Assembly (NCBI GenBank): GCA_019115785.1
Contig: DXCX01000015.1
Location: 1-60,751, forward strand
DNA: 60,751 nt
DNA from: Candidatus Intestinimonas merdavium
Lineage (GTDB): Bacteria; Bacillota; Clostridia; Oscillospirales; Oscillospiraceae
Direction of reading: 5' to 3'
Shown here: piece by piece, positions 42,390 through 51,663 of the stretch
Layout of the letters: the number at the start of each line of letters is the position of its first letter
How positions within the stretch are numbered: position 1 is the stretch's first letter
Program-made: the position numbers and the translations under genes
The notes under the pieces: generated by a model
The model's database searches: none
Seen by the model: only the letters and a program-made list of their open reading frames with translations
What the model was told of the DNA's origin: nothing

Positions 42390-42452
42390 GGCGGTGCTCC
42401 TTTGGGAGGTGTGAGTGGAGAGAAAACGGGGGGTGGTACAACCGGAGACAGC

Positions 42453-43046
42453 TCAGCCGTTATAGCGGTTCATGGCCTTGTCCACACCCTCCTGGATGAG
42501 GCATTCAGCAGCGTCGGCAGCTCTTTTGACCGCCTCCTCCACCGCTTTTTTATCCTCCCCCTGGAATTTGCCCAGGACCCAGTCGGCCATGTCATAGTCA
42601 GGATGGGGCTTCTGCCCCACCCCGACCCGGATACGGGGAAACTGGTCGGTGCCCAGATGGGCGATGATATTCTTCAAGCCGTTGTGTCCTCCGGCGGAGC
42701 CGGAGCGGCGGACCCGGATCTTGCCCGGCGCCAGGGCCACCTCGTCAGAGACCACCAGGATACGCTCCGGCGGCACCTTGTAGAAGGAGGCGGCCTCATG
42801 GACGGCCTCTCCGGACAGGTTCATATAGGTCACCGGCTTCATGAGCAGGACCTTTTTCTCCCCCACGGTGATGGTGTTGGTGAGGGCGCGGAACTTCAGG
42901 CGCTGGATGGGCACGTTGTGGCGCTCGGCCACGGCGTCGGCCACCTGAAAGCCCACATTGTGGCGGGTATTCTCATACTGGTCTCCGGGGTTGCCCAGAC
43001 ATACCAGCAGCCAGTCCACACCACCGTTCTTTTGATTGAAAAACAT
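42453..43046 (-). CDS. pth: Peptidyl-tRNA hydrolase
   Basis: Releases tRNA from prematurely dropped peptidyl-tRNA. 197 residues with LLVCLGNPGDQYENTRHNVGF (catalytic His in TRHNVGF; Asn of GNPG contacts substrate), KPVTYMNLSGEAV and the active-site Asp region VVSDEVALAPGKIRVR. Where the family has HDDLDLP, this protein has SDEVALAP. Start at 43046 has GCGAGG upstream; a longer open frame beginning at 43244 reads into prs sequence and is not credible. Confidence 0.94.
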   Translation of the reverse strand: MFFNQKNGGVDWLLVCLGNPGDQYENTRHNVGFQVADAVAERHNVPIQRLKFRALTNTITVGEKKVLLMKPVTYMNLSGEAVHEAASFYKVPPERILVVSDEVALAPGKIRVRRSGSAGGHNGLKNIIAHLGTDQFPRIRVGVGQKPHPDYDMADWVLGKFQGEDKKAVEEAVKRAADAAECLIQEGVDKAMNRYNG

Positions 43047-43149
43047 AACACACCTCGCACAGGTCGCAGCATTGAAAAAGAAGGTAAACGGCCAAAGGGG
43101 GCAGAGCGTCCGCTCTGCCCCTGGCTTGCCAGTCTGTTTGGGATTCCGG

Positions 43150-44109
43150 TTAGTTAAAGAGCTTGGAGACAGAGATCTCCTCGTAGATGCGCTCAATGGC
43201 CTCGGCAAACATCTCAGCGACGGAGAGATACTTGATCTTAGCACACTTCACGTCGGGACGCACGGGAATGGTGTCGAGGAAGATGACCTCGTCCAGAACG
43301 CTCTCCTCAATACGCTGAACAGCCGGGCCGGAGAGGACGCCGTGGGAGGCGCAGGCGGTGACCGACTTGGCGCCGCCAATCTCCACCAGAGCCTTGGCCG
43401 CCCCGCAGAGAGACCCGCCGGTGTCCACCATGTCGTCCAGCAGAATGACCCGCTTGTCGCGGACATCGCCGATGATGTTCATGACTTCGGAGGAGTTGGC
43501 CTTCTGACGGCGCTTATCCACGATGGCCAAAGGCATATCCAGCTTCTGGGCAAAGGCCCGGGCCCGAGCCACGGAGCCCACATCGGGAGAGACCACCATG
43601 ACCTCATCGTGGCAGTCGGCGTACTTCTGTATAAAATGGCGCACAAAAATGGGGGAGCCCAGCAGATTGTCCACAGGGATGTCAAAAAAGCCCTGGATCT
43701 GGTTGGCATGGAGGTCCATGGTCAGCACCCGGTCGGCGCCGGCCCGGGTGATGAGATTGGCCACCAGCTTGGCAGAGATGGGGTCCCGGGGCTTGGTCTT
43801 GCGATCCTGACGGGCATAACCAAAGTAGGGGATCACGGCGGTGACCCGTCCGGCAGAAGCCCGACGCATGGCGTCGATCATAATGAGAAGCTCCATCAGA
43901 TTGTCATTGACGGGGGAGCAGGTGGACTGGACCACGAAGACGTCAGAGCCGCGTACGGTCTCGTAGATGGACACGGATTTTTCTCCGTCAGAGAAGGTGC
44001 CCACCTCGGCGTTGCCCAGCTGGGTGCCCAACTTCTTGCAGATGTCCAATGCCAGCTTGGGATTGGAGTTGCCAGCGAAGATCTTGATGTCCTTGCCGTG
44101 TGCGATCAT
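43150..44109 (-). CDS. prs: Ribose-phosphate pyrophosphokinase
   Basis: Makes PRPP from ribose 5-phosphate and ATP, feeding purine, pyrimidine, His and Trp synthesis. 319 residues with VTAVIPYFGYARQDRK (ATP loop), MDLHANQIQGFFDIPVDN (metal-binding) and VILLDDMVDTGGSL (PRPP loop), all class I hallmarks. ATG 44109 has GAGGG at 8 bases; a GTG at 44124 is an alternative. It lies between glmU and pth, as in Bacillus. Confidence 0.96.
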   Translation of the reverse strand: MIAHGKDIKIFAGNSNPKLALDICKKLGTQLGNAEVGTFSDGEKSVSIYETVRGSDVFVVQSTCSPVNDNLMELLIMIDAMRRASAGRVTAVIPYFGYARQDRKTKPRDPISAKLVANLITRAGADRVLTMDLHANQIQGFFDIPVDNLLGSPIFVRHFIQKYADCHDEVMVVSPDVGSVARARAFAQKLDMPLAIVDKRRQKANSSEVMNIIGDVRDKRVILLDDMVDTGGSLCGAAKALVEIGGAKSVTACASHGVLSGPAVQRIEESVLDEVIFLDTIPVRPDVKCAKIKYLSVAEMFAEAIERIYEEISVSKLFN

Positions 44110-44177
44110 TTCAGCATCCCTCACAAAATGTTATTTTTTCTTTCCTTTTTTGCTGCCACAGGCGCGATGCCTGGATG

Positions 44178-45392
44178 TCACTTATTTTTGCTCTTGGCCC
44201 GGCGGCGCTTGGCCGCCCACTGGACCTTGATGGTCTGGGGACTGCGGGCAATACACAGGCTATCGGCGGGTACGTCTTCGGTGACGGTGCTCCCCGCCGC
44301 CGTGTAGGCGCCCTCCCCAATCTTCACTGGGGCCACCAGATTGGTGTTGCAGCCGATGAAGGCGTTGTCGCCGATGGTGGTACGGAACTTGGCGGTGCCG
44401 TCGTAATTCACCGTCACCGTGCCGCAGCCAAAATTGATATGGGCGCCGGCGTCGGTATCCCCCACATAGGTGAGATGGGAGATCTTGGTGCCGTCGCCGA
44501 TGGTGGAGTTCTTGAGCTCCACAAAGTCGCCTACCTTGACGTCCTTGCCTACGTGGCAGTGGGGGCGAACATAGGCAAAGGGGCCTACGTTGGCGCCGTC
44601 GTCCACGGTGGACTCGTTGAGCTGAGAGGCATTCACCGTCACCCGGTTTCCAATGGCGCAGTCCCGGATCATGGTGTTCGGGCCGATCTCGCACTCCCGG
44701 CCAATGACGGTCTGACCACGCAGGATGGTGCCGGGAAGGATCACGGTGCCGCCCCCTACCTGGACCCGTGGGCCAATATAGGCGCTCTCCTTGTCAATAA
44801 AGCGGACGGGGCTGGTGGACAACTCCTCGGAGAGCCGGGCGATGGAGGCGTGGCGGGCAAAATACTGGGCGCTGTCCCAGGTAGCGGCGCAGTGGGCCAG
44901 GGAGAGGAGCCCCTGATAGCTCCCGGAGACCAGGCCAAAGGTACCGCCCTGGGCACGAACGGCGGTGACAAAATCCTCGCCGGCCTCAGCGGCAGCCAGG
45001 AGGGCCTGGGCGTCCACCCGATACACACCAGAGTCTTCGCCCCGAGGCAGGTCCGCCCCAAAGCGGCCGGTGAGCCGGCCGGCCCCCTGATCGTCCAGGA
45101 AGACGGGACGGGTGAAGACCAGTACGGAGCCCTCCAGGCTGGAGAGGAAGGCGGATAGCCGACCGGCGGCATCACCGGCGCCCTCGGTGACAAATTCCGT
45201 TCCAGCGGGGAAACAGGTCTCGGCGGCGGCCTGGTCATCGCCGTGACAAACCACCAGGAACCGCTTTACACCAGCGCGCTCCAGCGCTGCTGACAGCCAG
45301 GTGCAGGCCGGGTCAAAAAGGATATTTTGCAGCATAAGGGAGGGCGTGTCATCCTCCCGGGGCAGGAACACAATGGCTCCCATAGATCCCAT
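44178..45392 (-). CDS. glmU: GlmU-like protein with acetyltransferase domain and degenerate uridyltransferase domain
   Basis: Normal GlmU acetylates glucosamine-1-phosphate and then joins it to UMP to give UDP-GlcNAc. The C-terminal left-handed beta-helix domain (about 205-395) is intact: repeated hexapeptides, KISHLTYVGDTDAG with the catalytic His, INFGCGTVTVNYDG and the Lys in TAKFRT. The first 200 residues keep the length but lack the LAAGxGTRM nucleotide-binding start, reading MGAIVFLPREDDTPSLMLQN, and other pyrophosphorylase motifs are absent. So only the acetyl transfer is predicted. ATG 45392 has GGAGG 7 bases upstream. First gene of the glmU-prs-pth-mfd operon. Confidence 0.85.
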   Translation of the reverse strand: MGSMGAIVFLPREDDTPSLMLQNILFDPACTWLSAALERAGVKRFLVVCHGDDQAAAETCFPAGTEFVTEGAGDAAGRLSAFLSSLEGSVLVFTRPVFLDDQGAGRLTGRFGADLPRGEDSGVYRVDAQALLAAAEAGEDFVTAVRAQGGTFGLVSGSYQGLLSLAHCAATWDSAQYFARHASIARLSEELSTSPVRFIDKESAYIGPRVQVGGGTVILPGTILRGQTVIGRECEIGPNTMIRDCAIGNRVTVNASQLNESTVDDGANVGPFAYVRPHCHVGKDVKVGDFVELKNSTIGDGTKISHLTYVGDTDAGAHINFGCGTVTVNYDGTAKFRTTIGDNAFIGCNTNLVAPVKIGEGAYTAAGSTVTEDVPADSLCIARSPQTIKVQWAAKRRRAKSKNK

Positions 45393-45458
45393 ATCAAAGC
45401 CTCCCCGAAAAGAGTTCGGATCAGGGCGGTCGGGCATACCGTCCGCCTGCGCGTGACC

Positions 45459-45488
45459 ATTATATCAGATTGGTATGTATTTTGCACT
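45459..45488 (-). promoter_or_regulatory. Promoter of the glmU-prs-pth-mfd operon
   Basis: TATAAT (45464-45459) with GTGCAA 17 bases upstream on the minus strand. The -35 is a partial match. Confidence 0.5.
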
Positions 45489-45623
45489 CCTAACCGCAAA
45501 TTTTTTCAAGGAAGAGCGATTGGTAGTACCAAATATGGTTTAGAGGTATCATTTTCCGTCAAAACGCCGGAAAAATGGGGATTGCCCCTATAGAGGGGGT
45601 GGGCTGTCCGGCTCCGAAAGCGC

Positions 45624-45669
45624 ACAACGGCACCTGTCCGACCTCGGGGGAGGGGACAGGTGCCGTTGC
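45624..45669 (-). terminator. Hairpin after the HD-domain gene
   Basis: AACGGCACCTGTCC / GGACAGGTGCCGTT, 14-bp stem directly after the HD gene stop. No U-rich tail, so termination is plausible but not certain. Confidence 0.5.
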
Positions 45670-45672
45670 GGT

Positions 45673-46179
45673 TCACGCGGCAGCAGGGGAATCCTGGAAG
45701 TGCCAAGCCCGCTGGGCCACCCGGCGGGAAAACCGCCGGAGCCCCACCACTTCAGCGGTGGCGCACAGCTTATCGGCCAGGTTGACCACCAGGGATTCCT
45801 TATACCGGGGCATCTTGCGGGCCAGTGGCCACATGTGGGAGACAATGATGTTCTCCTCCATGGGGGTCAGACTGCCGCACAGCGCCCAGGCGTTCTTCAG
45901 AGCCACCACGGGGTGGGTAAAGCACTGGTTGCCGTAGTAGGACGGCTTTTTCCGAGAGTTGTAGAGGTAGAGGTCGTGGAGCAGCCCCGCCCGGGCGGCG
46001 GCGCGGTAATCCAGGCCCCAACGGCGGGCCAGGCGGTAGGAGACGTAGGCCACGCACACCGAGTGCTCATAGCAGGTGGTGCGGGGGTGGTGGGGGTACT
46101 GCCGCATGGAACGGACCTCCGGGGTGTCCAGCAGATCTTGGACGCAGCGGAGAAAGGAATCGTAGTTTGAATTGTGCAT
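45673..46179 (-). CDS. HD-domain phosphohydrolase-like protein
   Basis: 168 residues with HD-superfamily landmarks: His in CYEHSVCVAYVSYRLARR (about 41-58), the HD pair in GLLHDLYLY (about 67-75), a later His pair in TPMEENIIVSHMWPL, and Asp in VVNLADKLCA. These would bind one or two metals and hydrolyse a phosphomonoester or nucleotide. The overall layout resembles small cytoplasmic uncharacterised HD proteins of clostridia. ATG 46179 has AGGTG 7 bases upstream. Substrate unknown. Confidence 0.82.
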   Translation of the reverse strand: MHNSNYDSFLRCVQDLLDTPEVRSMRQYPHHPRTTCYEHSVCVAYVSYRLARRWGLDYRAAARAGLLHDLYLYNSRKKPSYYGNQCFTHPVVALKNAWALCGSLTPMEENIIVSHMWPLARKMPRYKESLVVNLADKLCATAEVVGLRRFSRRVAQRAWHFQDSPAAA

Positions 46180-46407
46180 GGGAATCACCTTGCCCTCCTT
46201 TGATCGCGAATGGCGGGGGACACGGTGGCGGTCCCCCTCATTCCTTATTATAGGCTTCTCCACCCCCAATGTCCAGGCGAAGAAAGTGGCAGGAAGTCGG
46301 AAAATTGTTATAAATTTTTAAGACATCTTTCGCCCCGGGCATGTATACTAACTGTACCAAGGAAATTCATACACTTCCCCGCGCCGGGGAGGAAAGGAGG
46401 ACGCGGC

Positions 46408-46785
46408 GTGATCCAACTCAACTATCGGGACGCCCGGCCCATCTATCTACAGGTCAAGGACGGCCTTCGACACCTGGTGGTCACCGGTGCTATCCAGCAG
46501 GGGGACCAGTTCCCGTCGGTACGGGCCCTGGCGGCCTCCCTGGCCATTAACCCCAACACCATCCAGCGGGCCTATGAGGCCCTGGAGAAGGAGGGCTATC
46601 TCCGGGCCGAGGCGGGCCGGGGGGTTTTTGCCGCCAAGGGAATGGGCGGCACCGGCGAGCGGCGGGAGACCCTGCTCAAACAGCTCGACGAGACGGTCAA
46701 TGAGCTGCTGTTTCTGGGTATGACCCCTCAGGAGCTGGCAGCGCGTGTATCCGCGGCGGGGACGAAGGGAGAGGAAGAGACATGA
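46408..46785 (+). CDS. GntR-family regulator (YtrA type)
   Basis: 125 residues: the winged-helix domain (PIYLQVKDGLRHLVVTGAIQ, then FPSVRALAASLAINPNTIQR as recognition helix and YLRAEAGRGVFAAK as wing), then only about 45 residues of C-terminal helices, as in the YtrA subfamily that controls ABC exporters. GTG start has AGGAGG 7 bases upstream. Overlaps the ATPase gene by 4 bases; probably represses its own operon until an envelope-active compound is sensed. Confidence 0.9.
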   Translation: MIQLNYRDARPIYLQVKDGLRHLVVTGAIQQGDQFPSVRALAASLAINPNTIQRAYEALEKEGYLRAEAGRGVFAAKGMGGTGERRETLLKQLDETVNELLFLGMTPQELAARVSAAGTKGEEET

Positions 46786-47684
46786 TTGAGGCGAGGAATG
46801 TGGTCAAAACCTTTGACGGATTCCGGGCCCTGGATGGGCTGACCATGACGGTACCAAAGGGCTCGGTTTACGGCCTGGTGGGGCCCAACGGAGCGGGCAA
46901 ATCCACCCTGCTGCGGCACATCACCGGTATTTACCGGCAGGACTCCGGCGAGGTGCTGCTGGAAGGGGAGACTATTTACGAAAATCCGGCGGCCAAGGCC
47001 CGGGTGGCCTCCATTCCCGACGAGCTTTACTACTTTCTTTCGGCCTCCACCCGGGACATGGCCAAATTCCTAAGGGGCTTTTATCCCAAATTTGATCAGG
47101 GCCGCTATCAGACGCTGAAGGAGCTCTTTTCCCAGGTGGATGAGCGGCGGCCCATGCGCCGGCTCTCGAAGGGCATGCAGAAGCAGGCCGCCTTCTGGCT
47201 CTCCCTGTGCTGCCGGCCGGAGGTGCTGGTGCTGGATGAGCCGGTGGACGGCCTGGACCCGGTGATGCGCCGCCAGGTGTGGAGTCTCATCATGGCCGAC
47301 GTGGCCCAGGAGGGCACCACGGTGCTGGTCTCCTCCCACAACCTCCGGGAGCTGGAGGATGTGTGCGACCGGGTGGGCATCCTCTCCCACGGAAAGGTAC
47401 TCATCGAGCGGAGCCTTACCGATCTCCAGGAGAACCTGGTCAAGATGCAGGTGGTCTTTCAGGAGAAGACCATGCCCAAGCTCCCTGAGGACCTGGAGGT
47501 CCTCCACGTCTCTCAGGTGGGACGTATCCACACCCTCATCGTCCGGGGAAACGCCACCGACGTTACCAACCGCCTGGCGGTATATGCTCCCATCCTGCTG
47601 GAGGCCCTGCCCCTTACCCTGGAGGAAATCTTCATCTATGAGCTGGGAGGTGAGGACTATGCGGTCCGCGACATCATCCTCTGA
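46782..47684 (+). CDS. ABC exporter ATPase (YtrB type)
   Basis: 300 residues with Walker A GPNGAGKSTLLRH (about 38-50), signature RLSKGMQKQAAFWLSL (a variant of LSGGQ), Walker B VLVLDEPVDGLDP and the H-loop SSHNLRELEDVCD. Pairs with the permease encoded next, whose start lies 26 bases inside this gene. Likely substrate class is an antimicrobial peptide or envelope compound, from the GntR/YtrA context only. Confidence 0.92.
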   Translation: MIEARNVVKTFDGFRALDGLTMTVPKGSVYGLVGPNGAGKSTLLRHITGIYRQDSGEVLLEGETIYENPAAKARVASIPDELYYFLSASTRDMAKFLRGFYPKFDQGRYQTLKELFSQVDERRPMRRLSKGMQKQAAFWLSLCCRPEVLVLDEPVDGLDPVMRRQVWSLIMADVAQEGTTVLVSSHNLRELEDVCDRVGILSHGKVLIERSLTDLQENLVKMQVVFQEKTMPKLPEDLEVLHVSQVGRIHTLIVRGNATDVTNRLAVYAPILLEALPLTLEEIFIYELGGEDYAVRDIIL

Positions 47685-49629
47685 GAGGATCCGGCGGTTT
47701 TATCCCGCCCTGTGGAAAAAGAATATGGCCCGATTCTGGCCCATCTGGGTAGTGTACGGCCTGGGCTGGATGGTGGGGATGCCTATGAACCTCCTCCTCA
47801 ACGCCCAGAGCTCCGGCACCATCAGCGGCCTGTCCTTTGCCCAGTATTTTGCCCAGAGCACCGTCCGGGAGCTGGCCGCCTCCTCCACCATGATGACTAC
47901 CCTGTGCTTCGCCCTTCTGGCTGCCATGGCGGTCTTCTCCTACCTGTACAACAGCCGCAGTGTGGCCTTCTTTCACGCCCTGCCCCTGCGCCGGGAGGAC
48001 CTCTTCCTCACCAACTACCTTTCGGGGCTCTCCTTCCTGGTACTCCCGGCCGCCGCCGTCTTCCTCGTCACCCTTCTCTCCGAGCTGGGCCTGGGGGCTC
48101 TGGACCTGCGGGGACTGCTGGTTTGGCTTCTGGCCCAGGTGCTGTTGAGCTTCTTTTTCTTCTCTTTCGCGGCCTTCCTCGCCATGTTCACCGGCCATAT
48201 CCTGGCCCTCCCCGCCTTCTACGGCATTCTAAACGGCCTGGCGGTGGGCCTTTTGTACCTGGTCAACCAGGTCCTCTCCTCCTTTGTCTACGGCTATGTG
48301 AATGTGGGCCGGCTCAATGAGCTGTGCCTCTGGCTGAGCCCCCCTTTCCGGTTGGGGGACGCCCTGGCTTTGGAGTATGAATGGCAGGAGGTTACCGCGC
48401 AGGGGGACCGTCTGACACAGGTCCAGTTTCACGGCATGGGTACCATTTTCATCTACGCCCTGGTGGGGCTCGTCCTCACCGCTGCCGCCCTCTATATCTA
48501 CCGCCGCCGCCACCTGGAGGGGGCTGGTGATGTGGTCACGGTCGCCTGGACCAAACCCATTTTCCGGTACGGAGTGGGCGTCTGCGCCGCCCTCTCGGTG
48601 GGACAGTTCCTCTACCAGTTCTTCCGGTACAGCCTGCCCAAGGGGGGCTGGCCCCTGCTGGGTTTCCTGGTGGTGTGGGGCGCCGCGGGCTACTTTGTGG
48701 CCGAAATGCTCATCCAGAAGAAATTCTGGGTCTTTCGGGGGAGCTGGAAGGGGTGTGTGGCCCTCTGTCTGGCCTTCACCGCCCTCATCGCTGTTATGGA
48801 GCTGGATCTCACTGGCTTTGAGCGGCGGGTACCAGAGGCGGATCGGGTGGTATCGGTCAGTCTCTATCCCGGCAGCAATGCCCCATATGACAGCGGTGAC
48901 AACACCATTGCCAGCACCGACCCCCAGATGATCGAAGCGGTCATTGCGCTCCACCAGGCCATGATAGATGAGCAGAGCATCCATGAAAGTGATGAGCTGG
49001 GCTCCAATTACGAGACGAGATACCTGGCCGGCGCCCAGCGGATCGATGTCCAGACCGCCGGCAGCAGCCGTGTTGAGCTCACCTATACGCTGATCGGCGG
49101 AGATGTGATGCAGCGCAGCTACGACATCCACTATGACACAGAAAGTCTGGCCGATCCCGCCTCTGCCGCCGGAAGGCTGGACGCCATCCTCAACCGACCG
49201 GAGGTCATCCTGAAGCAGTACTTCCCCACCGAGCGGGAGGAGCTGCTTGCCGAGGGCACCCTGCGCCTCACCGGGATCTCCCTGGATGTGTACAACACGG
49301 AACAGAATCAGTATGAGACCTATCCCATTCCCGTTGGTTGGCGGGAGGAGCTCATTCAAGCCATCAAGGATGACATTGGGCGTGGGGACTTGGGCCGCCG
49401 GTATCTGCTGGAGGATATGGAACGGCTGGAGAACTGCTACTACACCGACTTGCAGATCACCTACGAATGGAGTGATCCGGAGAAGGGGAGCTATATGGTG
49501 CGCATCACCCTTCAGACCACCGCTTCGGAGACCCTGGACACCCTCCGGGAGGCGGGAATTTTGGACGACACCCATATCCTGAAGACTCAATTTATGCAAA
49601 ACGTGATAGACACGGCATCCTATGGCTGA
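47659..49629 (+). CDS. ABC-2 type exporter permease with long extracytoplasmic-like C-terminus
   Basis: 656 residues. Predicted membrane segments begin near residue 25 (FWPIWVVYGLGWMVG), then about 70, 120, 150, 185, 260 and three more to about 380. After about residue 395 the sequence is hydrophilic (ERRVPEADRVVSVSLYPG onward), about 260 residues with beta-rich character and no membrane exit. ATG 47659 follows GGGAGGTGAGG, overlapping the ATPase gene in another frame. The large soluble domain could sense or bind the transported compound. A terminator follows. Confidence 0.87.
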   Translation: MRSATSSSERIRRFYPALWKKNMARFWPIWVVYGLGWMVGMPMNLLLNAQSSGTISGLSFAQYFAQSTVRELAASSTMMTTLCFALLAAMAVFSYLYNSRSVAFFHALPLRREDLFLTNYLSGLSFLVLPAAAVFLVTLLSELGLGALDLRGLLVWLLAQVLLSFFFFSFAAFLAMFTGHILALPAFYGILNGLAVGLLYLVNQVLSSFVYGYVNVGRLNELCLWLSPPFRLGDALALEYEWQEVTAQGDRLTQVQFHGMGTIFIYALVGLVLTAAALYIYRRRHLEGAGDVVTVAWTKPIFRYGVGVCAALSVGQFLYQFFRYSLPKGGWPLLGFLVVWGAAGYFVAEMLIQKKFWVFRGSWKGCVALCLAFTALIAVMELDLTGFERRVPEADRVVSVSLYPGSNAPYDSGDNTIASTDPQMIEAVIALHQAMIDEQSIHESDELGSNYETRYLAGAQRIDVQTAGSSRVELTYTLIGGDVMQRSYDIHYDTESLADPASAAGRLDAILNRPEVILKQYFPTEREELLAEGTLRLTGISLDVYNTEQNQYETYPIPVGWREELIQAIKDDIGRGDLGRRYLLEDMERLENCYYTDLQITYEWSDPEKGSYMVRITLQTTASETLDTLREAGILDDTHILKTQFMQNVIDTASYG

Positions 49630-49643
49630 CGCCCGCCCCGCCA

Positions 49644-49674
49644 GGGCCCGCCGCCTCGTGCGGCGGGCCCTTTT
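49644..49674 (+). terminator. Terminator of the GntR-ABC operon
   Basis: GGGCCCGCCG / CGGCGGGCCC stem followed by TTTT. Confidence 0.85.
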
Positions 49675-49719
49675 CCGTCCGCTGTGGGGAAAGAAGCCCC
49701 TTACGCACCTCCTTTCCCA

Positions 49720-49748
49720 TTGTTTTTTCACCGCGGAAGTGGTATAGT
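49720..49748 (+). promoter_or_regulatory. Promoter of the foldase gene
   Basis: TTGTTT (49720) and TATAGT (49743) with a 17-base spacer, about 40 bases before the start codon. Confidence 0.6.
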
Positions 49749-49786
49749 TATCCCCGTCTATTTCAGGCAGTTAAGGAGAGAACGAT

Positions 49787-51073
49787 ATGAAATTTACCAC
49801 CAGAATATTGGGCGCCACTGTGGCTGCCGCCGTGCTGAGCGGCGCCTTGGCCGGCTGCAACAGCACCCTGGGCGCTCCGGCCGACCTGCCCCTGCCCAGC
49901 GAGGTGCCCGAGGACATCATCATGCAGACGGCAGGTATCGCCAGGGATACCCCCCTCATCACTGTGGACGGCGCAGAGGTCCCCGCCGAGGAGGTTCTCT
50001 ACTGGGTGAGCAACTACGCCGACCAATATGCCGCTTGGGGCATGACCGACCTCAGCATGGATATGGGGGATGGACAGACGCTGGGGCAGTACTACCTGGA
50101 CAGCGCCGTGGAGACAGCCACCCTCTACCAGCTCATGCAGAACAAGGCGGATGAACTCAAGCTGGGGTGGGACAAGGAAGATCAGGCTGCCTATGATGAA
50201 CAGCTCCAGACCATGAAGGAGTCCATGGCCCAGCAGGCCGGTCTGGACATCCAGACCCAGGGCGACCAGGTGGACACCGAGCTGGTCCGCCTTATCTCCT
50301 ACATGGGCCTGTCTCAGGAGGGCTTCTTTCGCATCAATCAGGCCAGCTTCCTCTATAACAACCTGATGGAAGGACTTTTTGGCGCTGAGGGCACTGACGC
50401 CCCCGACACCGGCAAGCTGGACGAGGCGGGCGTTTACCACGCCAAGCACATCCTCATCAAGGCTGAGCCCACCACGGATGCAGACGGCAATGTTACCGAT
50501 GACGGTATGGCCGCCGCCCAGGCCCAGGCCCAGGAGATCTACGACCAGCTCCTGGCCGCTGAGGACCCCATGACCCTCTTTGACCAGCTCATGACCGAGT
50601 ACACCGACGATGTGGATTCCTCCGGCAACGTCAACGGCGGCACCGACGGCTATACCTTTGGCCCCGGAGAGATGGTGGATGAGTTCTACGAGGGTACCAA
50701 GGCCCTGGGCGAGGGCGAGATCAGTCAGCCTGTCCAGAGCCAGTACGGCTACCACATCATCCTCCGGCTTTCCGCCGACAACGAGGCCGGCTACGACAAG
50801 TACGCTCAGATAAAGATGCAGGATCAGATCGACCAGTGGATGGACGAGGTGCAGGTGGAGCGCTCCGAGACACTGGAGAGTCTGGATCTGCAGGCTTTCT
50901 ACGATGAGCTCAACACCCTGCGCAGCGACATCTCTGCCGCCAGCCAGGCCGACAGTGCCCCCGCTGAGACCACCACGCCCACCGAGACGGTGGCTCCCAG
51001 CCAGAGTACCGCCCCTGCTGAGAGCGAGGTCCCCTCTGAGACTGGCACCTCCGCGGAGACCCCCGCAGCCTGA
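49787..51073 (+). CDS. Parvulin-type peptidyl-prolyl isomerase lipoprotein (PrsA/SurA-like)
   Basis: 428 residues. Lipoprotein signal with lipobox LAGC (Cys near residue 25), a SurA_N-like helical region (about 55-215), and a parvulin domain from AGVYHAKHILIKAEPTTDAD (about 218) to SQYGYHIILRLSAD (about 318-331). A C-terminal tail of about 60 residues is Ser/Thr/Pro/Glu repeats, probably disordered. It would help fold secreted proteins outside the membrane. AAGGAGAG lies before the ATG. Ordinary PrsA is about 290-300 residues, so this one is longer. Confidence 0.9.
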   Translation: MKFTTRILGATVAAAVLSGALAGCNSTLGAPADLPLPSEVPEDIIMQTAGIARDTPLITVDGAEVPAEEVLYWVSNYADQYAAWGMTDLSMDMGDGQTLGQYYLDSAVETATLYQLMQNKADELKLGWDKEDQAAYDEQLQTMKESMAQQAGLDIQTQGDQVDTELVRLISYMGLSQEGFFRINQASFLYNNLMEGLFGAEGTDAPDTGKLDEAGVYHAKHILIKAEPTTDADGNVTDDGMAAAQAQAQEIYDQLLAAEDPMTLFDQLMTEYTDDVDSSGNVNGGTDGYTFGPGEMVDEFYEGTKALGEGEISQPVQSQYGYHIILRLSADNEAGYDKYAQIKMQDQIDQWMDEVQVERSETLESLDLQAFYDELNTLRSDISAASQADSAPAETTTPTETVAPSQSTAPAESEVPSETGTSAETPAA

Positions 51074-51119
51074 AAAGCGGCCGGCAGTTCAACGCAAAAG
51101 AGAAAGGGGAGGACTCGAA

Positions 51120-51632
51120 ATGCCAGACGGAAAGACCATCTATTTGATCACCGCCTTTGTATGCATCATTCTTGTATTTATTTTTCAGGAGATCCTGACC
51201 AAACGGAGGCGCATCGCGGAACGGGATATGGAAGCAGTCCGACAGGTCGTCCGGACCCTGGTACCGGATGGCACCGGATTGATCACCGCCTATGCTCGTT
51301 TTGTGAGCACAGAGGATGACAATGGACGCTGTGCGGTGGCATTTAAGCCGGGGGTCCTCTATGTGATCCCCCTTCGGTTTACCGGCGGCGCACTGGGTCA
51401 CGAAACGCCCATGCTCTTCACGCCTGACGACCTGAGCCAGGTGAAGAGGGAAGCCGGCCGGGTCCAGCTGTACGACCTGGCCGGAGATTTCCTGTTTTCT
51501 CTGGAGGTGTTGGCGGATAACCGTCGGGATGTGCCCCGGGAGCCCTGTTCTATCCGCCAAAAAAAAGAAGCAAAGGCCTTCCAGAGGTTCCTCAAGGAAT
51601 TTGAGGAGCAGACCAATATCACACCGGTCTGA
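51120..51632 (+). CDS. Single-pass membrane protein of unknown function
   Basis: 170 residues: a membrane segment at about 6-24 (TIYLITAFVCIILVFIFQEI) and a basic flank (TKRRR), then a cytoplasmic domain of mixed character containing FKPGVLYVIPLRFTGGALG. AGGGGAGG lies upstream of ATG 51120. It lies 46 bases after the foldase gene, possibly cotranscribed, and is followed by a strong terminator. Family not recognised. Confidence 0.78.
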   Translation: MPDGKTIYLITAFVCIILVFIFQEILTKRRRIAERDMEAVRQVVRTLVPDGTGLITAYARFVSTEDDNGRCAVAFKPGVLYVIPLRFTGGALGHETPMLFTPDDLSQVKREAGRVQLYDLAGDFLFSLEVLADNRRDVPREPCSIRQKKEAKAFQRFLKEFEEQTNITPV

Positions 51633-51663
51633 GAGGAATGACATAATTTTCCTCAGATGCTTG

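Noticed and set aside
45506..45706. Short frames in the glmU-HD gene gap
   Set aside because: No ribosome site or recognisable content; the gap is explained by the glmU promoter and a hairpin.
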